Source: Rhodobacteraceae bacterium UBA6197
GTDB taxonomy: Bacteria; Pseudomonadota; Alphaproteobacteria; Rhodobacterales; Rhodobacteraceae
Reading direction: 5' to 3'
NCBI GenBank assembly: GCA_002422085.1
Contig: DISZ01000016.1
Location: 1-40,140, forward strand
Length of the DNA: 40,140 nt
Below are positions 30,370-38,667 of this stretch, one piece after another. The notes under the pieces are model-generated. The model searched no databases. It saw only the letters and a program-made list of their open reading frames with translations, and was not told the DNA's origin. Position numbers and translations under genes: made by a program. Numbering within the stretch: position 1 is the first letter of the stretch; every line of letters begins with the position of its first letter.

Positions 30370-30960
30370 TTACAAGGCGCGACTGCAGATCCGGTCGATT
30401 GCTGCCTCGGTGCTGACGACCATGGCGAATTCGCCGTGGAGCTGTGCCAAAGCGGCGCGATGGATCTCCTCGGGGGCAAATCCCGGGCCGTTGTCGAAGC
30501 TGACATCCGCGTTGCGGGCGAAGGCCGCGCAGGCATCGTGGACAAGTGTCACCGGCCAGCCCAGATTGGCCGCCATCCGCGTGGTGGTGGACACGCAATG
30601 CGGGGTCGTGAGCCCGCAGATGGTCAGATGACCAATGTTCTGCTTGCGCAAAAGCGCCTCAAGACCCGTGCCGATGAAGGCAGAGTTCACGGTCTTTTCG
30701 ATCAGCGCCTCACCCGGCTGCGGTGCAAACCCGTCCTTGAACGCAGCGCCCGGGCCGCTCAACGGAGAGCCCGCTTCGGTGCTCAGATGCCGGACGTGAA
30801 AAATGGGCAGCGATTGCTGACGGAAAGCCGCCACAAGCCGCAGCGCGTTTTCCTCGGCTTGCGGGGAGTTGCGCGGGCCCCACCAGGGATCATCAAAACC
30901 GCGTTGAAAGTCGATTAGCACAAGGGCGTCGATGCGGCGCACATGCTCGGGTCGGGTCAT
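30370..30960 (-). CDS. Isochorismatase-family cysteine hydrolase
   Basis: Predicted 196 residues. The catalytic triad of the family is visible: Asp17 in ALVLIDFQRGF, the Lys in IEKTVNSAF, and the Cys in CGLTTPHCVSTT. It probably hydrolyses an amide or related C-N bond, but the substrate is not predictable. AAGGAG precedes the ATG at 30960. It is 30 bases upstream of the YciI-like gene in the same direction and downstream of the decarboxylase-hydrolase gene, and may form one operon with them. Confidence 0.88.
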   Translation of the reverse strand: MTRPEHVRRIDALVLIDFQRGFDDPWWGPRNSPQAEENALRLVAAFRQQSLPIFHVRHLSTEAGSPLSGPGAAFKDGFAPQPGEALIEKTVNSAFIGTGLEALLRKQNIGHLTICGLTTPHCVSTTTRMAANLGWPVTLVHDACAAFARNADVSFDNGPGFAPEEIHRAALAQLHGEFAMVVSTEAAIDRICSRAL

Positions 30961-31084
30961 TTGGCGTCTCCTTGGTGAACCGAGGCACGCGCACCGCGCG
31001 CCTCAGGCAGATATCTTCCGGATGACTGAGACAGTCACGAACAAACGGCATGTGTCGTCGGGCACAGGTTTTGTTGCCGCAGCT

Positions 31085-32239
31085 TTACCCAGCGATGCCG
31101 CGCAGTATCGCCTCGGCAAGCGGCTGGGGATGGGTCAGAGATACCATGTGCGGGGCGCCTGCGATTTCGGAATAGGTCGCCCCCGGAATTTCGAGCATCC
31201 GTTTCATCAGTTGTGGCGGCGTCGAGGCGTCGCGTTCACCGGCAATCACATAGGTTGGAACCCGGATTTGACCAAGCCGTTCGCCCGTGGTGATCGTGGC
31301 CAGGGCATGCCAGCCGGCGACCCAGTCTGCAACGAACGCGCGCTCGACTGCGTCGCGGGCATAGCGGACGGACCATCCGCCTTGCGCGAGGTCTTCCGGA
31401 CGGAACCAACGTGTCAGGCTTGGGATGACCTGTGCGTCCATGCCGTCGCGTTCCGCCGCGCCGGCCCGCTCTGTGAAGGCGTCGAAGGGCCAGGCCGTGG
31501 ATGCGACAACGGTGAGGGATTGCATACGTTCGGGTTTGCTGAGGGCCAGTTGCTGCGCAATCGATCCACCCAGCGACAACCCGACAACATGTGCGCTATC
31601 GATCTGAAGGCTATCGAGCAAAGCCACGAGGTCATCGGCATGGGTTGAAAGCCCCTTTGCAACCGGTGCGCCAGCCGCCGCACCATAACCGCGCAAATCG
31701 TAGGCGATCACGCGGAACCTTTCGGCAATCAAAGGTATGACCTCGCGCCACATCCGGTGGTCGAGCCCAAGGGCATGGACAAGGATCACGGCAGGCTTGT
31801 CACTGGCGCTGTCGAAAACACGGGTCTGGTGATCAGCTAAAGTCAGCCGGCGTGTTGTCATCAGCGACGGCCCCTCTGTGGCAAGCACAGCCTCGCGCAC
31901 TTCGCGCAGCAGGTTCAGCGCGCGAGGATATCCGGCATAAACGGACATGTGCTCGGCGAGAGCGACAAGTTCGTCGGGATGCGCGCCGACCCGAAGCGCT
32001 GCGTGCAGGTGAATGCGCAATTGCGGCTCGGCGCCCCCGATCGCGCCAAGTATACCCAATGTCACCAGTTCGCGCTCGCGGCGGGACAGTGTTGTCTGGG
32101 CAAAGACGCTACCGAATGCGTGATCAACGAGGTTCTCGGCAAGCAGGGCGGAGGTCTCTCGGACGGTCGCCACGGTCTGTTCGCCCCGCAGCCCGTCGAT
32201 TGCGACGAGTTCCTTCCAACCGATCTTTTCCTGTTTCAT
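31085..32239 (-). CDS. Carboxymuconolactone decarboxylase-alpha/beta hydrolase fusion
   Basis: Predicted 384 residues with two domains. Residues ~10-120 are carboxymuconolactone-decarboxylase-like of the PcaC type: LVTLGILGAIGG, HLHAALRVGAHPDEL, VYAGYPRALNLL, without CxxC. Residues ~128-384 are a PcaD-like alpha/beta hydrolase: ILVHALGLDHRMW, VVGLSLGGSIAQQLAL (Ser), GERDAS (Asp), GAPHMV (His). In known PcaL fusions of the beta-ketoadipate pathway the order is hydrolase first; here it is reversed. It may act on 4-carboxymuconolactone/enol-lactone or analogues, but no other pca genes are present. Confidence 0.85.
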   Translation of the reverse strand: MKQEKIGWKELVAIDGLRGEQTVATVRETSALLAENLVDHAFGSVFAQTTLSRRERELVTLGILGAIGGAEPQLRIHLHAALRVGAHPDELVALAEHMSVYAGYPRALNLLREVREAVLATEGPSLMTTRRLTLADHQTRVFDSASDKPAVILVHALGLDHRMWREVIPLIAERFRVIAYDLRGYGAAAGAPVAKGLSTHADDLVALLDSLQIDSAHVVGLSLGGSIAQQLALSKPERMQSLTVVASTAWPFDAFTERAGAAERDGMDAQVIPSLTRWFRPEDLAQGGWSVRYARDAVERAFVADWVAGWHALATITTGERLGQIRVPTYVIAGERDASTPPQLMKRMLEIPGATYSEIAGAPHMVSLTHPQPLAEAILRGIAG

Positions 32240-32438
32240 GGTCTGGTTTCCAATCTGTTGACTTTACCGAAGCATCAATTGGCTTTTCATTTGTTTCCAC
32301 GCTACCCAAGATTCTTGCATATGGATTTCCAGAATTCGAAAACGCGGAGCAGGGGCACCCTCAGCATCCTTTCTGGCTCTGAGTTGGTTCGGGAGGTTCA
32401 CCACGGGCGCCGCGGGGCTTGGACGGGCGCCGCTGACC

Positions 32439-33335
32439 CTAGCTGGCCTCGGTCGAAGGCGAAGAAATCGAAGCAGACTCCAACTGCCGTCGAAACCCGA
32501 TGACCTGGTCCGCAATCGCATCCGCGACGGCCCGGACGCGCCTTGATGCCGCAAGTTCGGCATGAGTCACAAGCAGGACAGGGCGCTCCATCTTTCCACC
32601 CTGGGGCAGTTCGTCGCTGATCAGTCGGAGACCCGCCTGCCGCGCCAGGAAGTGTGGCAGCACCCCGATCCCGATGCCGCATTGGACCGCCTTCAAGAGC
32701 GGCTCCAACGAATTCACCGAAAATCGGCTGCCGTCGGTGGCACCGAACGATTTTGACCAAGCCAGCAGCGTGTCGACGCCCGCCAGATCCGGCCAGGTGA
32801 CATGCCGCGCCGAAACGGCACCATCGGCCGGGCCGTAAAGACCGAAGCCCATGGTTGCCAGACGCCGTACCAACAGGTTGCCGCCGTTGGGCACGACCAT
32901 GCGCAGCGCCAGATCTGCATCGTGCCGGTGCAGGTTGACTGGCGTCGGGGAACACATCACCTCGACCTCGAGCCCCGGATTCGCCTCAAGGAGCGGGGCG
33001 AGCGCGGGGACGACGACGGGTGAGATCAAGGTTTCGATGCTGGCGACCCGCACTTTGCCACGAATGTCGACCTGAAGGGCGGCCTCGGCCCGCATCTCAT
33101 GCGCGGCAAGCTCCATGCGCTCGGCCCGCGGGAGCAGTGCCGCACCCTGATCGGTCAACGCATAGCCCTGCTGGCTGCGCAGGAACAGCGGAAGGCCTAT
33201 GGCACGTTCGATCCGGTCGATGCGCCGCGAGATTGTCGCGACACCCACGCCAAGCGCATGGGCCGCACCCGACAGCGTGCCCTCCCGCGCAAGGGCAAGG
33301 AAAAGCCGGATGTCATCCCAGTTCAGCCGCTCCAT
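32439..33335 (-). CDS. LysR-family transcriptional regulator
   Basis: Predicted 298 residues. The N-terminal winged HTH (~4-62) has WDDIRLFLALAREGTLSGAA and ATISRRIDRIER. The C-terminal domain (~90-290) is the substrate-binding fold. It lies 199 bases upstream of the fusion hydrolase gene in the same direction, so it may control that cluster, though LysR regulators more often face a divergent target. On the divergent side no clear gene is present, so its original target may have been lost. Confidence 0.87.
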   Translation of the reverse strand: MERLNWDDIRLFLALAREGTLSGAAHALGVGVATISRRIDRIERAIGLPLFLRSQQGYALTDQGAALLPRAERMELAAHEMRAEAALQVDIRGKVRVASIETLISPVVVPALAPLLEANPGLEVEVMCSPTPVNLHRHDADLALRMVVPNGGNLLVRRLATMGFGLYGPADGAVSARHVTWPDLAGVDTLLAWSKSFGATDGSRFSVNSLEPLLKAVQCGIGIGVLPHFLARQAGLRLISDELPQGGKMERPVLLVTHAELAASRRVRAVADAIADQVIGFRRQLESASISSPSTEAS

Positions 33336-33938
33336 GGCTTTCCAGTTTCGAAAAATGGATCACGATTTCCTTGTGTATACCAACAAGAAAAGGAGAGAAA
33401 TTCAAGGGCATGTTCAAATTGAGGACAGCGCTCATGACCATCACCGACCTTGCCCATCTTGGCGACCGGCTCCGCGCCGCGATCGCGGTGACAGGGCGCG
33501 CAGGCCAATGCTGGGGCACTTGGCGGGTCCGTCAGATCATCCCTGACGGCGACCGACCCATCACATCAAATGAAGGAACTTGCCCGATGACGCGCTCATC
33601 ACGTGTCGCCTGCGGCCAAAATTCGCCAATGCCAAAATCTCACCACTTTTCGCTGCTCCAATTCGTCTGTTGCGTTGTGTGGCAATGGGCCGCCCAGGTC
33701 CACGATGTCCACCTCTAGCATCCGATCTTCCCGATGGAATTCGGAGCGATATCGGCCTGCCGCCGGTTGATGCCATGAAACGGCATTGGGAATATCCTCT
33801 GGTTGATCGATCCTTCAGGGCAGTTGTCAGATAGAGACAGATGGCAGCGACAATTTCGAGGATCGAGATCATGAGAATGTCTCCCGGATGACGGGCTGGA
33901 GGCTTACTGCTCAAATGGGTTGACGGTCGCTTGCCGGC
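33336..33938. other. Region without a convincing gene; small plus-strand frames
   Basis: 603 bases between the divergent LysR and the TetR gene. A frame from ATG 33410 (102 residues, MFKLRTALMTITDLAHLG) and another from TTG 33580 (84 residues) overlap on the plus strand. The latter ends SDLPDGIRSDIGLPPVDAMK, faintly like the RDIG tail of DUF1127 proteins. Neither is well supported; a frameshifted small gene is possible. Confidence 0.3.
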
Positions 33939-34505
33939 TCAAGTCCCGGAGCGCGCCAACCCATCGGAAAAAACCGTGAGCAAGCGTCTGAAAGACTCGT
34001 CGATGTCGAGTGGCATGCCGAAACCGCGTGCCGCCTCAAGCGAAACGAAGCCCTGGATGATGGCGCGGAGGCCCCGTACGGCGTGGAGGGCATCCTTTCC
34101 CTCGAGTCCGTAACCACTGAGGACCGCGATGATGGTCTTGAGCGTTTCCTGGCTGGCCTCGCCCCATTCGGCGTCGTCCTCCGGCACCGCTCTCAACGAA
34201 GCGAGATAGAGGCCCGGTTGTTCGCGAGCGTACTGGCGGTAGGCCATCCCGACCGCACTCAGCGCCTCTTTGCGCGAGAGACCGACGGCCGCACGCGACA
34301 TGCAGGCATTGGCCTCGCGCACGCCCTGCACCGAAAGGTCCCGCATGACGTCGGCTAGACCGCTGATATGGTTGTAAAGCGAAGGAGGCTTGATTTTCAG
34401 ATCCTTGGCGAGACGGGCCAACGTAATTGCCTCGAGACCTTCGGTGTTGGCAAGCAGGGTCGCCGCCGCGACGACGGCCGCCCGGGTGACTCCGGACCTG
34501 GGCAT
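33939..34505 (-). CDS. TetR/AcrR-family regulator
   Basis: Predicted 188 residues. The HTH is in the first ~55 residues: LEAITLARLAKDLKIKPPSL and YNHISGLADVMRDLS. The C-terminal domain is of the WHG/TetR_C_33 kind (EALSAVGMAYRQYAREQPGL). Its ATG shares a base with the stop of the preceding hydrolase gene (TAATG), so the two are co-translated and the regulator probably represses its own operon. Confidence 0.87.
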   Translation of the reverse strand: MPRSGVTRAAVVAAATLLANTEGLEAITLARLAKDLKIKPPSLYNHISGLADVMRDLSVQGVREANACMSRAAVGLSRKEALSAVGMAYRQYAREQPGLYLASLRAVPEDDAEWGEASQETLKTIIAVLSGYGLEGKDALHAVRGLRAIIQGFVSLEAARGFGMPLDIDESFRRLLTVFSDGLARSGT

Positions 34506-35476
34506 TACGATGCCGCTCCCTTGCCTTCGGCGAAGGCGACGAGGTGCCGCGCGACGAGGTCAGGATCCTCGACCTGAGGATAGTGCCCGGCGCCTTCGAC
34601 CATAATCACCTTGCCATTGATGAGTCCCGCGACAGTATCCGCTTCAAGCTTCGGATCAGGGAAGTCGGGATCGGCTGACCCCATGAAGATCAGTGTTGGC
34701 GCGGTGATCTCGTGAAGGCGCGCCGCCACGTCGGCTTTGGAGACATCCATCATGCCCCGCAACGCGTCCATGCGGCCCGGCTCGGAAAAGCTCGCCTTCA
34801 GCGCGACTTGATAGGTCTCGAAGTCGTCCGGTTTCTGGCCGTAAATGGAACCGTAATAGTTCGCCCACATGCCGGGTGCCCAGGGTCCGTTCAATCCGAC
34901 CTTGATCATCACCTGCTGCACAAGATTCTGCCACCAGGTGGTTTGCGTTTCAGCCCGGACGAACGGCCCGATCAGAACGAGCCGACTGACAAGGCCCGGT
35001 GCGTCCGCGGCGGCCCAAGACACGGCAGCGGCCCCCATCGAGTCCCCCACAAGGATCGCCGGCCCGGCATCGAGTTTTTCGACCAGAGCCTCGACATCGC
35101 TGCCAAGCGCCGAGGCCGAGTAGTCGGGCCAGCCGGTCGAGGACTGGCCGTGGCCGCGCAGGTCCATGGTGACGACGCGGTAACCGGCATCGAGCAGCTT
35201 CGGGGTCAGTTTGCGGTATTCGGCGCGAATGTCGCCGAGCCCCGGCACCATGACGACGAGAGGGCCGTTCCCTTGGTCGTCATAGGCGATTTGCCCTGCG
35301 GGACGGTCGAGATATTGCGGGGTATCGAGGAACTGGGCGATTGCGGCTTTGCCTTTCATGGTGTCGGTCTCCGTCGAAAGGGTGACGAGGGTGGTCAGGA
35401 CGCCAACTCCCACAAGAATGCCGGTGCCGATCAGGGCGAAAAGGGTGCGTTTGCGTTTTGTAACTCCTCCACTCAT
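34505..35476 (-). CDS. Membrane-anchored alpha/beta hydrolase
   Basis: Predicted 323 residues. The N-terminal helix (TLFALIGTGILVGVGVLTTLV) anchors it, with the hydrolase domain (~60-320) likely periplasmic. The motifs are VMVPGLGD (oxyanion), LRGHGQSS, the nucleophile VGDSMGAAAV (GDSMG), then SADPDFPD and GAGHYPQ for Asp and His. It resembles epoxide hydrolase/haloperoxidase-type enzymes; the substrate is unknown. An internal Met at about residue 40 could give a soluble form. First gene of the pair with the TetR regulator. Confidence 0.85.
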   Translation of the reverse strand: MSGGVTKRKRTLFALIGTGILVGVGVLTTLVTLSTETDTMKGKAAIAQFLDTPQYLDRPAGQIAYDDQGNGPLVVMVPGLGDIRAEYRKLTPKLLDAGYRVVTMDLRGHGQSSTGWPDYSASALGSDVEALVEKLDAGPAILVGDSMGAAAVSWAAADAPGLVSRLVLIGPFVRAETQTTWWQNLVQQVMIKVGLNGPWAPGMWANYYGSIYGQKPDDFETYQVALKASFSEPGRMDALRGMMDVSKADVAARLHEITAPTLIFMGSADPDFPDPKLEADTVAGLINGKVIMVEGAGHYPQVEDPDLVARHLVAFAEGKGAAS

Positions 35477-35694
35477 CGGACGTCACCTTTGCTATGGTGG
35501 GGTTTCGATAGCAGGGAGAGGGTCGCCGTTTTAGTTTCGAGGCAGTGTCCTCGTGCGTGAGGTTGGCGCCCTCGACCGGCGTTCCGGGCTCGAACGGTAT
35601 CCTGGGGCTGGCGCACTTTCCCTGTCCCCGCTTGTACAAGGCTGAGCGTGGACGTCGGTTTCGAGGCTCCCCGGTTTGAACAAGGGAGGGAAGG

Positions 35695-36868
35695 ATGTTT
35701 GCCGTGATCGATGTTGCCTCCGAGCGCCATGTGCTGGCGCGGCTGGTTGGGACGGGACAGCCGCTGGGCCGACCGATCGGAATTGACGAGGATGCAGGCG
35801 GCTACCGCAATGTTGCTCGAGGCGCTGGGGCCGCCACCGGCGCTTGTTGTGATGGAGGCAACCGGCCACTACTGGAAGAAACTCTTCGCCTCGCTTGTCG
35901 CCGCGGGCCACGATGTGGTGCTCCTGAACCCGATCGTGGCGCGCCGGTTCCAGCAGGCCCAGCTCGAGCGCACCAAGAACGACGCCATCGACGCCATGGC
36001 GCTTGCGCGCTTCGCCTTCGAGAAGCGTCCGGCCCCGAGTTACATCCACAGTGCCGCCGCCGAAAGCTTGCGCGAGTTGGTGCGTCACCGCGACCGGCTG
36101 CAGCAAGATTTCGAAGATCGCGTCCTGCAGCTGCACCGCCTCGTCGACCTCGGTTTTCCCGAATTCACGCGTTACGTCAAAGGCATGCATACGATGCTCG
36201 CAACCGCGCTGCTCGCGGAATGCCCGACCGCGGCGGCCTTCGCCCGGACCCCGCCCCGCCGCCTGGCCAAGCTGCGCTACGACGGGCGTCACAGGGTCGG
36301 CGAGGAACGTGCCGGGCGGCTGGTCGAGGCGGCGAAGCGCTCGGTCGGCCAGCATCATGGGCCGGTCTACGATTTGCAGGTCCGTCATATCTGCCAGGAT
36401 CTCGACCTCTGGCGCCGCCGCCTGAAAGAACTCGAAAGCGATATCGGTGGACTGCTCGATGCCCATGAGGTTGGGCGCCTGCTGACCAGCATCGACGGCA
36501 TCGGCCCCAACTCGGCCGCGCGTATCATCGCCATCGTCGGCGATCCGGCTCGCTTCCGATCCGCCGGAGCTTTCGCCGCCTATGTCGGCGTCGTGCCAGC
36601 CCTCCGGCAATCGGGCAAGCGGACCGGAACGCGGGCGGCAACCGGGTTCGGCAATGCCAGGCTGCGAAGCGCGCTCTGGATGACCACGCTTGCGTCCGTC
36701 AGGCTGAACGACTGGCTGCGTCCGTTCTACGAACGACTTCGCGCCGCCGGAAAGCCGCCGAAGCTCGCGCTCATCGCCGCCATGCGAAAGCTCCTGCACG
36801 CCGTCTACAGCGTCGCCAAGAACCGCAGACCCTTCGTTCCCATCACGGAGCAGGCGCGAGCGGCGTAG
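35695..36868 (+). mobile_element. IS110-family transposase with a frameshift
   Basis: The gene starts at ATG 35695 with a GGAGG 5-10 bases upstream. It encodes MFAVIDVASERHVLARLVGT and then PIGIDEDAGGY, the DEDD N-terminus. The remaining ~355 residues continue in the +1 frame from about 35805: LEALGPPP, VVMEATGHYWKK, NDAIDAMALARFA, and the C-terminal Tnp_IS116 domain LLTSIDGIGPNSAARI and AAYVGVVPALRQSG. One extra base (or two missing) near 35800-35812 separates the halves. The catalytic residues are split across the shift, so it is probably inactive. The ends of the element are not defined. Confidence 0.85.
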
Positions 36869-37186
36869 ACACCAAAAATCGCAGCCGGTCGCGCCTGCGG
36901 TGCGAGAAACCTCTTGATCAGGCAGACGGTATCTCATGCTGTTTCCTGTCGCTTGTCTTCGTGGCGTGAAAACTAATAGTAGTAGTTTATAGGCTATTTA
37001 AGATAGGTTGTAAAAATTTGATTTGCAGAAGAAGATCTTCCTTCTGACTGCGCCCATCCGGTTAGGCGTCAGACGTGCGCTCGTAGAGTTCGGCCTTCCG
37101 CCGAACACGCCATCCGGGCGCAGTACGGATTCAAGCCCATCCGGAAGAATCATTTACAAAACTAGTATTGTAGGTATTTTGACGAT
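36869..37186. other. AT-rich intergenic region with inverted repeats
   Basis: 318 bases between the IS110 gene and arsR. 36,960-37,020 is strikingly AT-rich for this window. Inverted repeat ACTGCGCCC (37047-37055) / GGGCGCAGT (37116-37124) encloses a hairpin TTCGGC-CTTCC-GCCGAA. No gene is evident. It probably contains the arsR promoter and an insertion boundary. Confidence 0.5.
37156..37171 (+). promoter_or_regulatory. Candidate ArsR operator
   Basis: ACAAAACTAGTATTGT is a 16-base near-palindrome (14 of 16 positions symmetric), centred about 25 bases upstream of the arsR ATG, inside the likely promoter (TTTACA at 37153-37158). This is the size and position expected for an ArsR dimer site. 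Confidence 0.5.
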
Positions 37187-37504
37187 ATGAGCACGACCAG
37201 TCCCAACGCCCGCGCCCTTGCCGCCCTTGGCCATGATGCCCGCCTCTCGATCTTTCGCCTGTTGGTGAAGGCCGGGGACGACGGACTGCGCGTCAGCGCT
37301 ATCGGCGAACACCTGGGGCTCGCCCCGTCGACCTTGGCGCACCACCTCTCGACCCTGGTCGATGCCGGACTGGTGCTTCAGGACAAGCAGGGCCGCGAGG
37401 TGTTCAACCGGATCGATTTCCCCGCAATGCACCGGATTGTCGGATTCCTGACCTCCGACTGCTGCGCCGGTGTTGCGGTCCGCTCGTCGGAGGATGCGGC
37501 GTGA
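37187..37504 (+). CDS. arsR: ArsR-family repressor with C-terminal cysteine pair
   Basis: Predicted 105 residues. The winged helix includes RLSIFRLLVKAGDDGLRVSA, IGEHLGLAPSTLAHHLSTLV and GLVLQDKQGREVF. A vicinal Cys pair (SDCCAG, residues 92-93) near the C-terminus matches the inducer site of Acidithiobacillus-type ArsR and of the methylarsenite-selective ArsR of Shewanella that controls arsP. No Shine-Dalgarno is visible in the 15 bases before the ATG, so the transcript may be leaderless. It lies upstream of and in the same direction as arsP and an MFS gene. Confidence 0.88.
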   Translation: MSTTSPNARALAALGHDARLSIFRLLVKAGDDGLRVSAIGEHLGLAPSTLAHHLSTLVDAGLVLQDKQGREVFNRIDFPAMHRIVGFLTSDCCAGVAVRSSEDAA

Positions 37505-37559
37505 GACATGTGCATCCTTTTTCTTGCCTTGAAACAACTGCAATTCCGGAGATTTGGTG

Positions 37560-38612
37560 ATGACTGACACAACCCTTCCGACACCCGGCCTCCGGTCCAC
37601 GCTGCGCCGTCTGTGGCAGGACCAGCGGGTCTGGCTCGTTTCGGCGCTGATCCTCGCGGCGCTGGCGGTCTTCGACACACCTCAGGCCGCGGACAGCGCC
37701 CTGTTCGCGGGTAATGCGCTGCTGGGCACGGCGCCCTTCCTGATCCTTTCGATCGCGATCGCCGCATGGGCCAATGCGACGGGGGCCGACAACCTGATCG
37801 CCAAGGCCTTCACCGGCGCGCCTATCCTGATGATCGGGCTGGGCGCGCTGGCGGGGGGCACCTCTCCCTTCTGCTCCTGCGGGGTGATCCCGCTGATCGC
37901 GGCGCTGCTGGCGATGGGCGTGCCGCTCTCGGCGGTGATGGCCTTCTGGCTCGCCTCGCCGATCATGGACCCGTCGATGTTCGTCCTGACGGCGGGCGTG
38001 CTGGATCTGGAGTTCGCGGTGGCCAAGACGGTCGCCGCCCTCGCGCTTGGCGTCTTCGGCGGCACAGTGGTGCACCTGATGATGAAGGGCGGCGCCTTCG
38101 CCGATCCGCTGCGCGAGGGGATCGGCAACGGCGGCTGCGGCGGCGCGAAGATCCGCGCGCCGAAGCCGGTGGTCTGGCGCTTCTGGTCGGAGCCCGATCG
38201 CCGCGCGAAATTCGGAAAGACGGCGCTGAGCACGACACTCTTCCTCGCCAAATGGCTGACGCTGGCCTTCATCCTCGAGAGCCTGATGCTGGCGTGGATC
38301 CCGGCCGAGATAGTGACGGCGGCGCTCGGGGGCGAGGGGCTGCTGCCCATCGTGACCGCGACGCTGGTGGGTGTGCCCGCCTATCTGAACGGATACGCGG
38401 CGCTGCCGTTGGTCGGCGGGCTTATCGAGCAGGGCATGGCGCCGGGGGCGGGCATGGCTTTCCTCGTCGCCGGTGGCGTCACCTCGATCCCGGCGGCCAT
38501 GGCGGTCTGGGCGCTGGCGCGGCCACAGGTATTTGCGGTCTATATCGGCCTGTCCCTGATTGGCGCTTTCGCATCGGGGCTGCTGTTCCAGCTCTGGACG
38601 CAGCTGGCATGA
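37560..38612 (+). CDS. arsP: ArsP-type permease (organoarsenical efflux candidate)
   Basis: Predicted 350 residues with about eight transmembrane helices in two halves separated by a charged cytoplasmic loop (~residues 185-225). The motif LAGGTSPFCSCGVIPLIAAL is the ArsP/DUF318 permease hallmark, and GVPAYLNGYAALPLVGGLI is its second-half counterpart. Members export trivalent organoarsenicals such as methylarsenite. The ATG at 37560 has CGGAG 7 bases upstream; two in-frame codons before it could extend the start. It follows arsR by 55 bases. Confidence 0.85.
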   Translation: MTDTTLPTPGLRSTLRRLWQDQRVWLVSALILAALAVFDTPQAADSALFAGNALLGTAPFLILSIAIAAWANATGADNLIAKAFTGAPILMIGLGALAGGTSPFCSCGVIPLIAALLAMGVPLSAVMAFWLASPIMDPSMFVLTAGVLDLEFAVAKTVAALALGVFGGTVVHLMMKGGAFADPLREGIGNGGCGGAKIRAPKPVVWRFWSEPDRRAKFGKTALSTTLFLAKWLTLAFILESLMLAWIPAEIVTAALGGEGLLPIVTATLVGVPAYLNGYAALPLVGGLIEQGMAPGAGMAFLVAGGVTSIPAAMAVWALARPQVFAVYIGLSLIGAFASGLLFQLWTQLA

Positions 38613-38667
38613 ACACCAGCGGCGAGACTCGTTGTCTCGCCGCACCATTCCTGATCGAAGCCCCATC

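Noticed and set aside
38560..38667. Longer N-terminus for the MFS transporter
   Set aside because: The extension overlaps arsP, is not hydrophobic and has no family resemblance; ATG 38668 gives a proper first helix.
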